From a virus: 21,703 nucleotides of DNA. The position numbers and the translations under genes are program-made. The stretch's first letter is position 1. Every line of letters starts with the position of its first letter. This document shows, piece by piece, positions 1 through 8,017 of this stretch. Under the pieces are notes generated by a model. That model worked only from the letters and a program-made list of their open reading frames with translations, made no database searches and was not told the origin of the DNA. The DNA lies in IMG/VR virus record IMGVR_UViG_3300025057_000050, positions 1-21,703 of that record, one strand, 5' to 3'.

Positions 1-2786
1 CGTTCGCGTTCTAATTCCGATTGTCTTTGTTGTTCTAAAGCCAAACTTCTTTGCGCTTCTTCAGAACCTCCCGCAGCTAATTGCGTTAATTGGTCTTCGC
101 GTCGTTTTGAATCTGAAATTTCACGGTCAAGTTCTTCGACTCTTGCGCGGTCTTGTTCTCGATAAAAGTCTTGCGCAATTTCCAACATTTTGCGGTTTCG
201 CTCGCGTTGTTTGTCAAGTTTATCGTCTTCAATGTCTGCGACTTGATCCGCCCCGTCTTTTACCGCTTCGACTGTTTTTTCGATTGTGTCTTCCGTCCCT
301 TTTAAAATTTCATCGTTGAATTTTTTTGTGTTTTCCGCTTGTTCTTCCGCTAAATCAACACCAGGAAGAACCGACGGCGCTTTTTCCCCAGCTTTTTTTG
401 ATTCCTTTCTTCTTTGTCTTAAAAGTTCGTTAATTTCTTTTATTTGTTCAATCCTTTTGTCAATAACCGGATTTGAATCTTTAACAACTTTTAATTCCGC
501 TTCGTCCGCTTTTATTTTTTCCTCCAACAAGTCGATTGATTCTTGCGTGTCTTTCTTTTCAAGGTCTATTAATTTTTTATTTCCTCCAAAATTCTTAATC
601 CTTTCCGCTAAACCTTTTCTAAGTTCTTCAATTTCCTTTTTATTGAAATCGATTCGGTTTTGAATAATTTCGTTTTCAGCGTTCGCCGTTGCGGTCAAGT
701 CTGTTAATTCTTCTTCGTTAATTCTTTTGTTTTCCTCTAAATCGTCGCGAAGCGCTTGAAGTTGTGAAATTGAATAACGTCTTCGGGCTTGGAATCTGTT
801 TTCCAAACTTGCGCCCGTTCTTTTTTCCAATTCGTCTTGTTTTTCAATAGTTTCGTCAATTTCATCATTGAACAACGAAAGCGCCGTGATTGCAGCAGTA
901 ATTGCCGAAACAACCAAGCCAATTGGGTTCGCCTTCATTACAGTATTAAGGCCTTTGAACGAAATCGCAGCGCCTTTAATCCCTTTCGAAAACAAAGCCG
1001 TTGCAAGTTGCGCCCCTTTCGTAACGAGTGTATAAGTCGAAGTCGCTAATCTTGCCGCATTTATTGCCACTTTATAACTAACCCAAGCCGAAACACCAAC
1101 AGCAATGATTTTGAACCCTTGTTTTAACGCGCTGAAGAACGAACGAACGTCCCCTTCGTCAATCGTATCGAAAAACTCCTTTAATTGCCTAATTAACGGC
1201 CTTAACCCTTCGACAATTACTTGCCCGACAATTTCTTTAACGTCCCCGAATGAATTTGAAAGTTGAGTGAATCCGGCGTCGGCTTTTGCGGCCGCTTCGG
1301 CTGAGCCTCCATATTGCTTATTTAATTCGTCAAGGATTATCGATTGCGCTTCAGCAAGTCGCCCAGATTCGGTTAAAGTCTTAATAACTTCCTTTTGTTC
1401 CGTGCTGAACTGAATCCCGGACCTACTCAAAGCGGATAAATTCGCAACCGGATCGTTTAAGGCTTTACCTAATTGAATCGATGCGCTTTTCAAATCGCCG
1501 TCGAGTCTTGTCGCCAAATCAAGCGCAGCCGCTTGGGTTCTTTTGAAATTTTCGCCCGTGATATTGGTAAACGTTAAAAGCTGGGCCGTTGCGTTTTTCA
1601 AAATTTCTTCATCCCCGAACAAAGTATTTCTTTGCAAAGCCGTTGCTTCCTCTTTTAATTGTCTAAGCGATAGCCCCGCAGCGCCTCCGGTTGCTTCGAT
1701 ACCGGCTTTAACTTGTGCGACCGCTTTTTCTTGTTCCCTGAATGCTTCGATTGAGGAATCAATAAACGATTTAACGCCAGCAATTCCCGCAGTAATACCC
1801 AAGAAACCAAGCCCACGCGAAAACAATGAACCAACACGTCCCCACGCGTCCGCATAGTTTCCGACATTCCTTTGTGCGCGTCCGGTTGCCATTTCTAAAT
1901 CTCCGACGGCTTTCCTTTGCGCTTTTATTTGATTCAGTAATAACCCCCCGACTTGTGCGTTTTCGCGTTCCTCTTTGCTTAAATTATCGTAAGCCTTTGT
2001 CAACCTCGATAATTGTTGACGCATATCTTTAATCGATCCGGCAACGGCTTTGTTTTTTTCAATACGTGCCTTTTGTCTTGCTGCTTCTTTCTCTGCCCTT
2101 TCTTTATCTTTTTCGGCTTTCCTTTTTTGGAATTGTTCTTCCTTTTGCGCTTGTCTTCGATCGTATTCAGCATTTGCCCTTTTTTCCGCTTGCAACTTCT
2201 CTAATCGGGCTTTTTCTAAAAGGGCTAATTTGTTTTGAAATTGCGCTTCTTTTTCGGCTAATCTCCTTTTGTTTTCAGCATTTTTTTCCGCTTGTCTTCT
2301 ATCGTATTCGGCGTTTTTCCTTTTCTCCGCTTGTAATTTTTCTAATCGGGCTTTTTCTAAATCTGCTAACCTCCTACCGTATTCAGCTTCTTTTTCGGCT
2401 AATCTTCTTTTATTTTCAGCGTTTTTTTCCGCTTGCCTTCTATCGTATTCAGCATTTTTTCTTTTTTCTTCTCTAATTTTTTCAGCCTCTTTTGCTGCGC
2501 GTTTTTCTTCTTCTGCTATTTTTTTTGCTACAATTAAGCGGTGCTTTTGAAGTTCCGCTTCCGTTTCAATCGCCTTGTTCGCTTTCTTTCTCGCTTCGCT
2601 TAATTTCTGAACGTCTTCAGCCGTTTCAAGTTTGTTCGCCTTGACTTCATCTTTTAACGCACTACCGAATTTTCGAATTCCTTTGATCGATTCGTCAATT
2701 TCTTTTTGAATGTCTTTGAAAACCTCGATTAAAGGTTTTCCAAAATCCGGTTCGAAAAAGTCTTTGTTATTTAATTTCTTTGCCAT
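1..2786 (-). CDS. Tape measure protein, C-terminus cut by window edge
   Basis: This protein sets siphovirus tail length and helps DNA enter the cell. The frame is open from an ATG at 2784-2786 to base 1, giving at least 928 residues. The start lies inside the end of the upstream gene (20-base overlap), which suggests coupled translation. The N-terminal ~240 residues are highly charged Lys/Glu/Arg/Ala coiled coil with a 47-residue tandem repeat. A region typical of tape measures follows (NYADAWGRVG, then a glycine-rich hydrophobic stretch), then two hydrophobic segments (around IIAVGVSAWVSYKVA and PIGLVVSAITAAITAL), then more coiled coil to the edge. Size, coiled coils, hydrophobic segments and position after the tail tube support the call. 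The total length cannot be seen. Confidence 0.9.
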   Translation of the reverse strand, partial: MAKKLNNKDFFEPDFGKPLIEVFKDIQKEIDESIKGIRKFGSALKDEVKANKLETAEDVQKLSEARKKANKAIETEAELQKHRLIVAKKIAEEEKRAAKEAEKIREEKRKNAEYDRRQAEKNAENKRRLAEKEAEYGRRLADLEKARLEKLQAEKRKNAEYDRRQAEKNAENKRRLAEKEAQFQNKLALLEKARLEKLQAEKRANAEYDRRQAQKEEQFQKRKAEKDKERAEKEAARQKARIEKNKAVAGSIKDMRQQLSRLTKAYDNLSKEERENAQVGGLLLNQIKAQRKAVGDLEMATGRAQRNVGNYADAWGRVGSLFSRGLGFLGITAGIAGVKSFIDSSIEAFREQEKAVAQVKAGIEATGGAAGLSLRQLKEEATALQRNTLFGDEEILKNATAQLLTFTNITGENFKRTQAAALDLATRLDGDLKSASIQLGKALNDPVANLSALSRSGIQFSTEQKEVIKTLTESGRLAEAQSIILDELNKQYGGSAEAAAKADAGFTQLSNSFGDVKEIVGQVIVEGLRPLIRQLKEFFDTIDEGDVRSFFSALKQGFKIIAVGVSAWVSYKVAINAARLATSTYTLVTKGAQLATALFSKGIKGAAISFKGLNTVMKANPIGLVVSAITAAITALSLFNDEIDETIEKQDELEKRTGASLENRFQARRRYSISQLQALRDDLEENKRINEEELTDLTATANAENEIIQNRIDFNKKEIEELRKGLAERIKNFGGNKKLIDLEKKDTQESIDLLEEKIKADEAELKVVKDSNPVIDKRIEQIKEINELLRQRRKESKKAGEKAPSVLPGVDLAEEQAENTKKFNDEILKGTEDTIEKTVEAVKDGADQVADIEDDKLDKQRERNRKMLEIAQDFYREQDRARVEELDREISDSKRREDQLTQLAAGGSEEAQRSLALEQQRQSELERE
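2080..2500 (-). repeat. 141-bp tandem repeat within the tape measure gene
   Basis: About three diverged copies of a 141-base (47-codon) unit lie in tandem. The landmark atcgtattc recurs at 2160, 2301 and 2442, and ctaatcgggctttttctaaa recurs at 2201 and 2342. The period is a multiple of three, so the frame is kept. Each unit encodes charged coiled coil of the type AEYDRRQAEKNAENKRRLAE. Confidence 0.85.
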
Positions 2787-3261
2787 ATTGCGCCGCTTGT
2801 TCTTTCATTTGTTTAACGTACGAATATACTTTATTCGTGCTAATTTCCTTTTCGTTGATTTGGAAACCTATGTATTTTTCAATTCCCGCGATAAATTCGT
2901 GAAGTTTTACGGGTTTGAATTCTTCGTTCTGATAATTTAATTCGAGTTTTTGTTGTTCCCCTTTCAACCTGGCACGAATTACAGAACTTTTCGTCAACAT
3001 ATAATCTAACTGCAAATTAATGATTTTCTTTTCAATTAGTAGTCGATTAAAGAATTCGTCAGTTAATGCGAAGTTTTCGATAAATTCCGCATCCATTTTG
3101 CGCCACAATTCCGCCAAAACACCTTTCCAAACTTTCCGTTTTGTTAGCTTACTAGCTTCTTCGTTCTTGAAATCTTCGAACAAATAAACAAAATCGCCCG
3201 TTTCGCGGACCTTCCAAAAGTTGTAAATCGGTAAATCGTCGAGCGTTTCAAAGTATTTCAT
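2767..3261 (-). CDS. Tail protein of unknown function upstream of tape measure (164 aa)
   Basis: I do not recognise a family from sequence alone. The protein is soluble, charged and mostly helical, with no signal peptide or membrane segment. It lies directly before the tape measure gene and overlaps it by 20 bases, and it overlaps the preceding gene by the four bases ATGA. In siphovirus genomes this slot usually holds the tail assembly chaperone, which binds the tape measure before tube polymerisation. That role is an inference from position. I looked for but did not see a slippery heptamer that would give the usual G/GT frameshift product; the downstream overlap is a separate start instead. 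Confidence 0.75.
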   Translation of the reverse strand: MKYFETLDDLPIYNFWKVRETGDFVYLFEDFKNEEASKLTKRKVWKGVLAELWRKMDAEFIENFALTDEFFNRLLIEKKIINLQLDYMLTKSSVIRARLKGEQQKLELNYQNEEFKPVKLHEFIAGIEKYIGFQINEKEISTNKVYSYVKQMKEQAAQYGKEIK

Positions 3262-3686
3262 AGTTTGTTTACAATATATTGATACATTTCAACCAAAATT
3301 TGGTCCTTTACAATATTAAAAGAAAAATCGTCAAGTCCAAGAATGTCGATTCCGTATTCGCTGAACAAGTTCGTGTTTTCTTTGTTCGGATTCGCATCTA
3401 AAACGATTCCGTCCTTTACAACCGTAACCGTGAACGATTCGTAAAATTCGCCCGTGTCCCGTAGTGTAATATGGTCGTATCGTTGCCCCTTTTCCCGTTT
3501 TATTTCGACTGTGTAATCTGAATAGTCGCCAAGACTTCGACCCTCCGAATCCGTTCCGCGTTCATATAGTCTTTCTTGCTGAAGTTCGATTATTAGTTCT
3601 TTAATATTGTCAAGGTTCAGGACCGCAAAAATAACGTCGCCGAAGTCTAATTTTGCATATTTCGAAATTGTCTTATAAATATCCAT
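3258..3686 (-). CDS. Tail-module protein of unknown function (142 aa)
   Basis: A soluble protein with a basic/acidic middle segment (YERGTDSEGRSLGDYSDYT) followed by ITLRDTGEFYESF. Blocks of this sort occur in Bacteroidetes phage and prophage tail genes and recall HK97 gp10-like or virion morphogenesis proteins (residues around RDTGEF with a conserved Phe). That comparison is from memory and not tested. The start codon follows directly after an intrinsic terminator, so expression depends on read-through or re-initiation. The gene overlaps the next by ATGA. No catalytic motif is visible. Confidence 0.75.
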   Translation of the reverse strand: MDIYKTISKYAKLDFGDVIFAVLNLDNIKELIIELQQERLYERGTDSEGRSLGDYSDYTVEIKREKGQRYDHITLRDTGEFYESFTVTVVKDGIVLDANPNKENTNLFSEYGIDILGLDDFSFNIVKDQILVEMYQYIVNKL

Positions 3687-3690
3687 AATG

Positions 3691-3715
3691 AAAAAAAGGG
3701 AACGTCGCCGCCCCC
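3691..3715 (-). terminator. Intrinsic terminator between tail genes
   Basis: On the minus strand GGGGGCG and CGTTCCC form a 7-bp stem (two G-U pairs) around a GCGA tetraloop, followed by seven T. It lies between the 74-aa and 142-aa tail genes of the same operon and ends five bases before the next start codon. Confidence 0.65.
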
Positions 3716-3744
3716 TCCTTTAACCTATTAACTACTATAAACAA

Positions 3745-3969
3745 CTAACTGCCTTTTCTTTTGCTCGCCGGCGTTGCTTTCGCTTTTCCGACTTTCTTCC
3801 CCGTTAATGCTTCGTAAATTGTTACAAGATTAACAATTCCGTGCGGTTCGAATGTTGCTTTGAATTCAGGGAACGTCATCTTTTTGACGGCGTCCCTTTT
3901 AAATTCTGTCTTGCAATTTCCAACCAGGAAGAACCCCTTCGTTTTTGCCTCTTTAACAATTACCGCCAT
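3745..3969 (-). CDS. Small tail-module protein (74 aa), unknown function
   Basis: A short basic protein with a Lys-rich tail (VGKAKATPASKRKGS). The first 55 residues could form a small folded domain (KGFFLVGNCKTEF, then a helical part ending IYEALTGKK). It starts three bases after the stop of the tail tube gene and is followed by an intrinsic terminator, so it and the tube gene form one transcriptional block. Being made together with the tube suggests a structural or chaperone role in equal or lower dose, but no family is recognised. Confidence 0.7.
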   Translation of the reverse strand: MAVIVKEAKTKGFFLVGNCKTEFKRDAVKKMTFPEFKATFEPHGIVNLVTIYEALTGKKVGKAKATPASKRKGS

Positions 3970-3972
3970 TTA

Positions 3973-4878
3973 TTAAGGAATTGTGATTGTTACCGAAGGG
4001 ATCGCGCTGAAGTCGTAACCGTTTTTAGATGGCGTTAAGCTTAACACGTCGCCGGTTGTTTCAGCACTGAACGAGAATACATAAACACCTGCGCTTGATT
4101 CTGTAACGCCTGAAATCGTAACCGAACCAGGAGTTGGCGAAACTTCTTCAAGTGAAAAATCCCCAGCGATTAAGTCCTCAACTGGATCGCCGTAAGGATC
4201 AACTAAAGTCATTGTGAAACCAGTTGTTGAAATTGCCGAAGCCGTTCCGCTAACGTCTAACAACGAATAGAAATCTTCTAATGGCGAGAATCCCGAATCC
4301 AAGTCGCTTGCTTCTAAAACTCTAAGGTCCGCATCGTCTTCGATTTGTCTAAAGTTGAAATTCAATTCGATTTTTTCCGAAGTTGAATACGTCGGTTTTA
4401 CTAATCTATTGAAGTAACTTGCTTCGTCAACCAAAATCGGATAAAGATCCGTATCCCCGTCGCATTTCTTATAAATAATATTATCGTCCTTGTCGATAAT
4501 GTAAACACCGAATTTTACATTTTCCCAGCTTTTTAGCTGCGATAAATAGATTGTTCCTTGTTGGATTGCGTGACCTACAAAGTTTCTTGTCCCCCTTCTT
4601 GTTTCAATAACTCTACCCGAATCTAATGTTTCAACCTCCGGATCAGCTCTTTCGTCCGTAACGTTGTCAAGTTCTACAATCGGATAAAATCTATCCTTCG
4701 CGTTCGCTTCGTTGAATTTAGTAATCCAATTCGATAGCGTTGCCGCGTTTGCAAGCGAAATTTTATTTTTTGTTCCGTCTGCTGCATATTCCGGAACGAA
4801 AACCAATCTTTTTGCGATTGCCATTTTTGACGGACAACCCGGTTTTCCTAAGTCTACATAATTTGTTGAACAACTCAT
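3973..4878 (-). CDS. Major tail (tube) protein with C-terminal Ig-like domain
   Basis: 301 residues. Roughly the first 200 form the probable tube subunit, starting MSCSTNYVDLGKPGCPSK, with tube-like features such as strands alternating with acidic loops (IYLSQLKSWENVKFGVYI). From about residue 205 there is a Ser/Thr/Gly/Val-rich all-beta segment (SGTASAISTTGFTMTLVD, later SSAGVYVFSFSAE) that looks like a bacterial Ig-like or carbohydrate-binding decoration, which is common at the C-terminus of siphovirus tube proteins and exposed on the tail surface. Position between connector genes and tape measure agrees. The N-terminus is rich in Cys (C3, C15). The 68 bases upstream are AT-rich with no clear promoter. 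Confidence 0.8.
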   Translation of the reverse strand: MSCSTNYVDLGKPGCPSKMAIAKRLVFVPEYAADGTKNKISLANAATLSNWITKFNEANAKDRFYPIVELDNVTDERADPEVETLDSGRVIETRRGTRNFVGHAIQQGTIYLSQLKSWENVKFGVYIIDKDDNIIYKKCDGDTDLYPILVDEASYFNRLVKPTYSTSEKIELNFNFRQIEDDADLRVLEASDLDSGFSPLEDFYSLLDVSGTASAISTTGFTMTLVDPYGDPVEDLIAGDFSLEEVSPTPGSVTISGVTESSAGVYVFSFSAETTGDVLSLTPSKNGYDFSAIPSVTITIP

Positions 4879-4946
4879 TGTTTTTTTATTTTAATTAATT
4901 TTTGAATTCGTTTTGAAATTTACAATTTTTGTTTTTTGGTTGTACA

Positions 4947-5663
4947 CTAACAACACAAACAATTTAACGCGTTCGACATTGGGACGTCGATTTCTATTCC
5001 GACACCGGTTAAATGGTTGTCGAATATAACGTCAGAATTTGTTTGTCCGTTTCGAATTACACGAACAGACCATTTCGAAAATTTTTCAACTCTATAACTT
5101 TCGTCCTGGATATAAACGCCGCGTTCTTTCTCTAATTGGTTGACAAATTCCTCGCTCAATTCCTCCATTCGGTCCAAAACTTCCGTGTAAATTTCGGAAA
5201 TTGTTTTGTCGAAATGTTCGCACATATCCATGAAATAAAGCCTCAAAGTCGGCGTTCGCTGGATTATGTCGTTTTTATCGCGATTCTTTACAATGTTTTT
5301 AACCTCGAATAATATAATGGCCGGATAGTTGTTTCGCTGATCCGATTCCGTGTTTCTTTCGTTGTTTATGTCGACTGGGTTTCCGTAAAAGAAATAAGGA
5401 AAATTCGCCGTCCATGAAGTCGCCGCGCTTAAATCGGTCGAACTTAAAACTTTTATCGACGTATTCGAAACAACTTCTCTAACAAGTGAAGAAGAACCAA
5501 GAACACTAATGTAATGCCCAGAAACGACATCGAAAGTGTTTGTTACGTTTAAAGTGTAAATTCCCCCGCCTTCATTCACAACGGACGAAATTGTTCCCGT
5601 CCTTTTGTTGCGTAACTTGGTCACGACTGAATCGATCAATTGTTCTTCGGTTGTTCTTGCCAT
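4947..5663 (-). CDS. Head-tail joining / tail completion protein (238 aa), tentative
   Basis: An N-terminal helix (residues 1-20) is followed by a beta-rich insert at about 22-90 (SSVVNEGGGIYTLNVTNT...), then a mixed domain with LRLYFMDMCEHF and a long helix (IYTEVLDRMEELSEEFVNQLE). It ends in a cysteine pair, LNCLCC. Position directly after the adaptor gene and before the tube gene is where tail completion or terminator proteins lie, so this role is inferred from order. The insert is clearly similar to one at the end of the preceding protein. The gene starts one base after the stop of that gene. Confidence 0.7.
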   Translation of the reverse strand: MARTTEEQLIDSVVTKLRNKRTGTISSVVNEGGGIYTLNVTNTFDVVSGHYISVLGSSSLVREVVSNTSIKVLSSTDLSAATSWTANFPYFFYGNPVDINNERNTESDQRNNYPAIILFEVKNIVKNRDKNDIIQRTPTLRLYFMDMCEHFDKTISEIYTEVLDRMEELSEEFVNQLEKERGVYIQDESYRVEKFSKWSVRVIRNGQTNSDVIFDNHLTGVGIEIDVPMSNALNCLCC

Positions 5664-5913
5664 ATTACCAAATTCCTATTTTATTCAACTTCGAAAAATT
5701 CCACAAATCGAATATTTCGTAACTAATCGAAACCGCCCCCGAATAACTTTTTCCAGTTGCTCCGGTTATGTCGAAACTCGTATCGGCTACAATATTTGAA
5801 AATGTGTATTCGTCGCCTTCAATCTTTACGGTTGCCCCGTCCACCATGTAACGAGTATCCGAAACATTAAAAGTAAAAGAGCCGCCCCCATTGTCCACAA
5901 CCGAAGTGGAAGT
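5394..5913 (-). repeat. Two copies of a beta-rich module across a gene boundary
   Basis: Residues about 160-224 of the 241-aa protein (5719-5913) and 22-90 of the 238-aa protein (5394-5600) share a pattern: TSTSVVDNGGGSFTFNVSDT against GTISSVVNEGGGIYTLNVTN, later VDGATVKIEGDEY against VSGHYISVLGSSS, then ADTSFDIT against SNTSIKVL. The DNA also matches in part, as in GTTGTGGACAATGGGGGCGG against GTTGTGAATGAAGGCGGGGG. Confidence 0.75.
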
Positions 5914-6390
5914 TCTTGTTTGTTCGTCGTTGTCATAAATAAATTTATAGCAGCTATGATACAATTCAATTGCTTTATTGTACCTCGTTTTTATTAATCG
6001 TGAAATTTCTTCCATCGAAGCGTTCGCGCTTGCTTGACTCGCTCCCTTTACCTGGCCTACGATTGCGTTTTGAAACGATTGTTCACGAACGAAATTGAAC
6101 CAGGTAAACAAACGAAGCATTTTTTTTACCCCTACGAAATAAACCGATTCGTTTTCGCCGTTTTCATTCTCAACCGTGTAATTGTAACCGTTTAATAAAT
6201 CGGTCCATTTTTGAAGCGTTGGCGTTGGTAATTGCGCAACAAATTGAATGTAAAGCGTATCGCCTAACAACGAACGAAGGAATTTTTCTTCCGTTTCGTC
6301 AATGTAACTTTGCAAATCGGTATCGACCGAATTGTTGCGAGTTAATTTTAATTCGCCCGCGCTGAAGTCCGCTATTGAAATAATCGACAT
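5665..6390 (-). CDS. Head-tail connector/adaptor protein (241 aa)
   Basis: The N-terminal ~155 residues are helical, with IDETEEKFLRSLLGDTLYIQF and a second part, LFTWFNFVREQSFQNAIVGQ. This is the style of the Bacteroidetes phage adaptor that docks under the portal (HK97 gp6-like in position). Residues ~160-224 are an added beta module with a GGG turn, and the protein ends in a short Trp/Phe-rich tail (FDLWNFSKLNKIGIW). The gene lies just after an intrinsic terminator and upstream of the tail completion gene. Function is assigned by order and fold style, not by a diagnostic motif. Confidence 0.7.
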   Translation of the reverse strand: MSIISIADFSAGELKLTRNNSVDTDLQSYIDETEEKFLRSLLGDTLYIQFVAQLPTPTLQKWTDLLNGYNYTVENENGENESVYFVGVKKMLRLFTWFNFVREQSFQNAIVGQVKGASQASANASMEEISRLIKTRYNKAIELYHSCYKFIYDNDEQTRTSTSVVDNGGGSFTFNVSDTRYMVDGATVKIEGDEYTFSNIVADTSFDITGATGKSYSGAVSISYEIFDLWNFSKLNKIGIW

Positions 6391-6401
6391 AATGCAATAA
6401 T

Positions 6402-6429
6402 AAAAAAAAAGCGGCTACATAGTAACCGC
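6402..6429 (-). terminator. Intrinsic terminator after the 58-aa gene
   Basis: The minus-strand hairpin GCGGTTAC-TAT-GTAGCCGC has an 8-bp stem with one G-U pair and is followed by nine T. It lies 11 bases upstream of the start of the connector gene. Confidence 0.8.
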
Positions 6430-6457
6430 CCACATCAAACAAAAAACCAATAGAAAA

Positions 6458-6634
6458 TTATTTTTTTAATTCTTCAGCTAATCCAGCCGCTAAAAGTTTC
6501 GAAGCGGTTTTTTCATTAACTGCAAGATTTCCGTCGCTATTCAAAGCGCCTTCCGGGAAACCTTTCTTTTTTCCTTTTGCCGTTGGTTTTAATATTACTT
6601 TAACCGATTTAGCTTTTTCAATTTTATTGTCCAT
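6458..6634 (-). CDS. Small protein downstream of capsid (58 aa)
   Basis: A short frame running from ATG at 6632-6634 to TAA at 6458-6460. The protein begins MDNKIEKAKSVKVILKPTAK, is Lys-rich to residue 25, and ends in a helix (NEKTASKLLAAGLAEELKK). It is bounded by intrinsic terminators on both sides and uses codons like its neighbours, so it is probably real. A small gene in this position in related phages may be a head decoration or connector accessory, but no family is recognised. It may have its own promoter or depend on read-through of the upstream terminator. Confidence 0.7.
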   Translation of the reverse strand: MDNKIEKAKSVKVILKPTAKGKKKGFPEGALNSDGNLAVNEKTASKLLAAGLAEELKK

Positions 6635-6667
6635 TTGAAAACGTTTTTAAATTTTCACTAATATAAC

Positions 6668-6696
6668 AAAAAAAAGGACGGTATTTAAACCGCCCC
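6668..6696 (-). terminator. Intrinsic terminator after the major capsid gene
   Basis: On the minus strand GGGCGGT-TTAAAT-ACCGTCC forms a 7-bp stem (one G-U pair), followed by eight T. It lies 24 bases past the capsid stop and would end most capsid transcripts there. Confidence 0.85.
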
Positions 6697-6719
6697 TTTA
6701 TTATTTTACCCCTTTAAAA

Positions 6720-8006
6720 TTATGGAGTTTCCAAAGCAGCTTCAGCAGTTGAGAAAGTACCAGTCACGAAACAAGTTGTATCATTAGTTTCGATTAAAAC
6801 TTCTCCCCTCCATTCTGCAAGGATTGTCATCATGTTTTCGCGGAAGTCGTTCCCGTTTCTTCCCATTTCAACAGTGATTCCGCCTTTTTCAAGAATTAAC
6901 GCTTTGTTGAAAGCTCCAACTAAGAAATCCCCTTGCGTGATCGCAGTCGTTTCGATAATTGGAATACCGTCAATGTTCATAGTTGAACCAGCTTGTAACA
7001 CTCTTTGAACGTAACGTTTGTCAGTCGAAGAAACTTTTTCAAACTTCAATCCAGTAACGTCGCTTGGATGCATTACGATTGCTAAGTTCGAAGCGTCTTG
7101 CTCTGCAATTTTGATTTGATTAACAGCCGCCGCGATTACATCCACTTCGTTTGCATTGTCCACCGCGTTAGCGAACGCACCAGCAGCGAACGCAGTTGCT
7201 TGCGTGATAACCCCGTTTAAGTTTGTTCCAGTACCGTTACCGCCTAAAACTTGTGCGTCAACTCTAATAAATAAACGAACGATTAATTTGTTTCTGAACC
7301 AAGATTCAAACATTGCGTCGTCGTCTAGCATTTCAGTTGAAACTCTGAAATATGCAGTTTGCTTCAATAAGCTAACAGACGAAACCGCAAATTCGTTGTC
7401 GATTTGGTTCTTAGCAGCCGCTTCAGCAGTTCCAGCCGCCGCACCTTCTTGATTTCTTTCGAAAGCCCATTCAACAGTATTTCCCGAAACTGTTAATTTT
7501 GGGATAAGGTCGTAAACTCTTGGTTGTCTTTCAGCAATGTTGTTGATTCCTGGAAGTCTTACCGCTTGCGGCATTGTACCAGTAACCGACCCCGCGAAAG
7601 TCATATCGCCAACCGCTTTTCTTTCAATATCGAAAGTTACCCTTTTGTTCCCTTGTAAAAATTCGCTTCTTGCGTCCCCTTTTAAAGAACCTAAAGTTTT
7701 CGAAACTGAATCTTCAACCGATTTAACTTGAGATCCAGCAAGCGAACCGTCTTGTAGTTTTCCAAGAATGATTCCTTGTTGTTTCACTGCGTTTCTTAAA
7801 GATTCAACTTCACGCGATTTTAACGCCTCGATTTCTTTTTTCAAGTCGTCTGAAACGTTTGCGTCTTTTTTCGCAGCTTCTTCGATTGCCGCCATTTTTT
7901 CTTTTAGTTGGTTTTGCTCCCACGTTAATTTCTCAACGTAGTACTTTTGCAACTCAACTTCATTCATTTGTGCTAAAACTTCCGCACTCTTTAATTCAAA
8001 AGCCAT
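6720..8006 (-). CDS. HK97-family major capsid protein
   Basis: 428 residues, the usual length for an HK97-fold capsid precursor. Residues ~10-100 are charged coiled coil (KYYVEKLTWEQNQLKEKMAA, KKEIEALKSREVESLRNAV), matching the delta scaffold removed by the prohead protease. The shell domain follows, with PQAVRLPGINNIAERQPRV, the conserved strand KLTVSGNTVEWAFE, an E-loop-like Ala/Gly-rich region and the P-domain helix NEVDVIAAAVNQIKIAEQ. It ends VLIETNDTTCFVTG. The protease gene lies just upstream (11-base gap) and an intrinsic terminator follows, as expected for the most abundant virion protein. No HK97-type crosslink was tested for. Confidence 0.95.
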   Translation of the reverse strand: MAFELKSAEVLAQMNEVELQKYYVEKLTWEQNQLKEKMAAIEEAAKKDANVSDDLKKEIEALKSREVESLRNAVKQQGIILGKLQDGSLAGSQVKSVEDSVSKTLGSLKGDARSEFLQGNKRVTFDIERKAVGDMTFAGSVTGTMPQAVRLPGINNIAERQPRVYDLIPKLTVSGNTVEWAFERNQEGAAAGTAEAAAKNQIDNEFAVSSVSLLKQTAYFRVSTEMLDDDAMFESWFRNKLIVRLFIRVDAQVLGGNGTGTNLNGVITQATAFAAGAFANAVDNANEVDVIAAAVNQIKIAEQDASNLAIVMHPSDVTGLKFEKVSSTDKRYVQRVLQAGSTMNIDGIPIIETTAITQGDFLVGAFNKALILEKGGITVEMGRNGNDFRENMMTILAEWRGEVLIETNDTTCFVTGTFSTAEAALETP

Positions 8007-8017
8007 TGTCTTTGTTT

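Noticed and set aside
286-2550. Several plus-strand frames with Phe/Ser/Leu-rich products
   Set aside because: They are antisense shadows of the tape measure coiled coil; Lys/Glu codons read backwards give Phe/Leu/Ser.
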